From Bog-756 sp963756515 (GTDB taxonomy: Bacteria; Actinomycetota; Acidimicrobiia; Acidimicrobiales; RAAP-2), in the NCBI GenBank assembly GCA_963756515.1, contig CAVWNV010000002.1, positions 558,001 to 622,000 on the forward strand: a stretch of 64,000 bases of DNA, given 5' to 3'. Position 1 is the first letter of the stretch, and each line of letters begins with the position of its first letter. Positions 62,004-64,000 of the stretch are shown here, one piece after another. Under the pieces are notes generated by a model. The model was given only the letters and a program-made list of their open reading frames with translations. It ran no database searches and was not told where the DNA came from. Position numbers and translations under genes: made by a program.

Positions 62004-62859
62004 CTGGCCAACGGTACGCCGCCGGCCGGCGGTGTGCCAGCACCGGCAGTTCCGATCGGACCTGCTCGAGCCGGGCCATGTCCAGATCGGCCAGGGCCAG
62101 GCCGGGCCTGTCGTCGGTGCATTCGGCCACGACGTCGCCCCACGGACCGACGATCATGGTGTGGCCGTGGCACGCCGGCATACCGGGGGGGAGGACGCCG
62201 ACCTGGCCCGCCCCGACCACGAACACCTCGTTCTCCACCGCCCGGGCCCGGAGCAGCAGTTCCCAGTGGGCCGGACCGGTGGCGGCGGTGAACGCGGCCG
62301 GCACAGCCATCACCGTGGCCCCCAACAGGGCCATGATCCGGTAGGGCTCGGGGAACCGGAGGTCGTAGCAGATGGACAGGCCCAGGACGGGGGAGGGGTG
62401 ACCGCCCGGGTCAGTGACCGCTTCGAGTGGCGCCACGGCCAACGAGTCGCCGGGCGCCATGGTGGCCGACTCGCAGACGTGGGCGCCGGCCAGGGCGACA
62501 TCGAAGAGATGGAGTTTGCGGTACACGGCTACGAGGACCCCGTCCGGGCCGAACAGACAGCTGGTGTTGAAGAGTCGGTCCCCGGTCCCGGTCCCCTCGG
62601 CCGGGCGCTCCGGAAAGCTGCCGGCCACCACATGGATCCGGTGCTCGGCCGCCAGAGCGGACCCCCAACGGGCGGTGGGCCCGTCGAGCGGCTCGGCGTG
62701 GTGGCGCAGGAACGTCGGGCTGCCGGCGACGGAGAAGTACTCCGGTAGCACCACCAGCGCCGCACCGTCCTCGGCGGCCCGGCTGACCAGGGCCGCGGCG
62801 CGGTCGAGGTTGGCCTCGGGGTCGGGGCCGGCCGTTGTCTGGATGGCCGCGACGCGCAT
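61966..62859 (-). CDS. Carbon-nitrogen hydrolase (nitrilase superfamily)
   Basis: 297 residues. The Glu-Lys-Cys triad is visible: Glu40 in VVLPEYF, Lys115 in VYRKLHLFD and Cys164 in SICYDLRFPE. It resembles Nit1/Nit2 and omega-amidases that remove ammonia from amides such as deaminated glutathione. Start at MRVAAIQTT by homology; its end overlaps the hydrolase start. Confidence 0.92.
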   Translation of the reverse strand: MRVAAIQTTAGPDPEANLDRAAALVSRAAEDGAALVVLPEYFSVAGSPTFLRHHAEPLDGPTARWGSALAAEHRIHVVAGSFPERPAEGTGTGDRLFNTSCLFGPDGVLVAVYRKLHLFDVALAGAHVCESATMAPGDSLAVAPLEAVTDPGGHPSPVLGLSICYDLRFPEPYRIMALLGATVMAVPAAFTAATGPAHWELLLRARAVENEVFVVGAGQVGVLPPGMPACHGHTMIVGPWGDVVAECTDDRPGLALADLDMARLEQVRSELPVLAHRRPAAYRWPDDNSRGAVGSDG

Positions 62860-62950
62860 GACACAGGGTAGGCCCCGCATCGGGCACAATGACCAGCGGC
62901 CGGCACCGGTCCACTGCCCGGTGGCATCGGCCCGATCAGAAACGAGTGTC

Positions 62951-64000
62951 GTGTCCTTCGAAGACTCCGACGTCGTACGCAGCGCCATCCGGGTGGAGGG
63001 CTTCCGCGACGACGAGTTCAACTATCAGCTCATCCGGGCGCTGGGTGTCGCCGACTACGGCGGATCCACGGTGGGAGAGTGCCTGTCGGTCGCCACCGAG
63101 ATCACCGACGGCAGCCCGGTGAGCTGGGCGCTGGCCTTCGAGCGGCTGGCTCAACGGACCGAGGACCGGGCCCGGACCTGCCTGGCCGCCGGTCGCGGGG
63201 TGAGCGCCCGGGACCACTTTCTCCGGGCCTCCACCTACTACCGGACCGCCGAGTACTACGCCGATGGGATCGACGGAAGGTCCCACGAGACCGGCGAGCG
63301 GAGCCGGGACTGCTTCGCCCAGGCCGCGGCGCGGCTGGACCCGCCGGTGGAGTCGATCGAGGTGCCCTTCGAGGGGGGCTCGCTCCCGGGATACCTGGTG
63401 CGTCCGCCCGCCCTCCCCGGAGCTGGATCGGGCCCACCCGTACCGCGGCCCACCCTCGTGGGCGTGGGCGGCTTCGACTCGAGTGCCGAGGAGCTCTACT
63501 TCCACCTCGGGGCCCCGGGTGCCGAGCGTGGTTGGAACGTCTTCGTGTTCGACGGACCCGGCCAGCCCGGGTGCATGCGTCGCAATCCCTGGATGACCTT
63601 CCGGCCCGACTACGAGGTACCGCTCGGCGCGGTGCTCGACGAGCTCGGCCGCAAGGACGAGGTCGATGCCGAACGCCTGGTGTTGGCCGGCCAGAGCTTC
63701 GGCTCGTACTTCGCGGCCAGGAGCGCGGCCACCGATCCCCGGGTCCGGGCCCTCGTGGCCAATCCTCCCGTTACGGATATGTACCGGTACATGGAGGCCT
63801 GGGTCGGGACCGACGTGTTCCAGATGTCCCGCGACATCCGGCCCGAGGACGTCATCGGCGTGCCCGAAGACCTCATGCCCCGTCAGATGCAGTGGGGGAT
63901 CGCGGCGATCTGCCAGCGCTTCGGCGTGCCTTCCTTCCACGCCTGGAGGGACGCCATGCGCCTTTATCGACTGGGCCCGATGGGCCACGACATCACGTGT
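62951..64000 (+). CDS. Alpha/beta hydrolase, FrsA/DUF1100-like (partial)
   Basis: First 350 residues; runs off the window end. The N-terminal helical region (about 1-140) precedes a hydrolase core starting PFEGGSLPGYLV; GVGGFDSSAEELYF is the oxyanion region, FDGPGQPG and GQSFGSYFAARSA the nucleophile elbow with Ser. The dipeptidyl-peptidase/FrsA-like layout suggests an esterase of unknown substrate. GTG start inferred. Confidence 0.87.
   Translation, partial: MSFEDSDVVRSAIRVEGFRDDEFNYQLIRALGVADYGGSTVGECLSVATEITDGSPVSWALAFERLAQRTEDRARTCLAAGRGVSARDHFLRASTYYRTAEYYADGIDGRSHETGERSRDCFAQAAARLDPPVESIEVPFEGGSLPGYLVRPPALPGAGSGPPVPRPTLVGVGGFDSSAEELYFHLGAPGAERGWNVFVFDGPGQPGCMRRNPWMTFRPDYEVPLGAVLDELGRKDEVDAERLVLAGQSFGSYFAARSAATDPRVRALVANPPVTDMYRYMEAWVGTDVFQMSRDIRPEDVIGVPEDLMPRQMQWGIAAICQRFGVPSFHAWRDAMRLYRLGPMGHDITC

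Overview
The window is very GC-rich and dominated by GTG/ATG starts with four-base ATGA or GTGA gene overlaps. Its gene content is typical of a free-living Actinomycetota: a DUF222/HNH '13E12' protein, F420-type oxidoreductases, mycobacterial-style Fad genes, DUF2510 and DUF4031. I would guess the class Acidimicrobiia or a relative, but no rRNA or other marker is present to prove it. No tRNA, rRNA, CRISPR array, transposase or phage module was recognised.

Layout. Positions 1-3068 (minus) hold a MoxR ATPase - DUF58 - TgpA-type transglutaminase operon, cut by the window edge. Positions 3255-8035 (minus) hold a glycerol / glycerol-3-phosphate operon: glpD, an alkyl-DHAP-synthase-like flavoprotein and an FGGY kinase. 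Positions 8179-14674 form a redox-stress island: a Fur/PerR-type regulator with a perfect 7-1-7 operator, rubrerythrin, DUF3501, an HNH protein, a two-gene encapsulin operon, a small SSB and MsrB. Positions 14984-31023 form a steroid / branched acyl-CoA catabolic island: fadE30-ipdF-fadD3 (HIP ring degradation), an alcohol dehydrogenase, two further AMP ligases (one frameshifted), two dimeric-barrel or SDR proteins, a P450 with its ferredoxin, a FadA3-like thiolase and the paired fadE26-fadE27 dehydrogenase. Positions 31192-45370 are a mixed region of hydrolase, DHA2 efflux pump, VOC, rhodanese, thiolase-like, F420 and DsbA-like proteins, plus a methyltransferase-uracil glycosylase fusion. Positions 45398-55766 are a potassium island: two tandem KdpDE-like two-component systems divergent from kdpFABC, with an extra tiny membrane ORF. 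Positions 56106-64000 hold lipoprotein, DUF4118, OsmC, GNAT, SDR, FAH, ArfB and hydrolase genes.

Most notable system. At 11597-13110 a nitrobindin-like heme-binding beta-barrel protein is translationally coupled (ATGA) to a family 1 encapsulin shell protein. The barrel ends in a Pro/Ala linker and GGSLGIGNLR, an almost textbook encapsulin cargo-loading peptide. This predicts a nanocompartment whose native cargo is a nitrobindin-type hemoprotein, in a neighbourhood of peroxide and methionine-sulfoxide defence genes. I do not recall this cargo class as an established one.

Regulation readable from sequence. A perfect KstR-type box (TGTAACGTGTTCTA) lies upstream of fadE26-fadE27. A second palindrome, TTACCGNNYGGTAA, is shared by the fadD3 upstream region and the fadA3/fadE26 divergent region, which suggests a co-regulated steroid regulon. 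All functions are inferred from sequence; no search was run.
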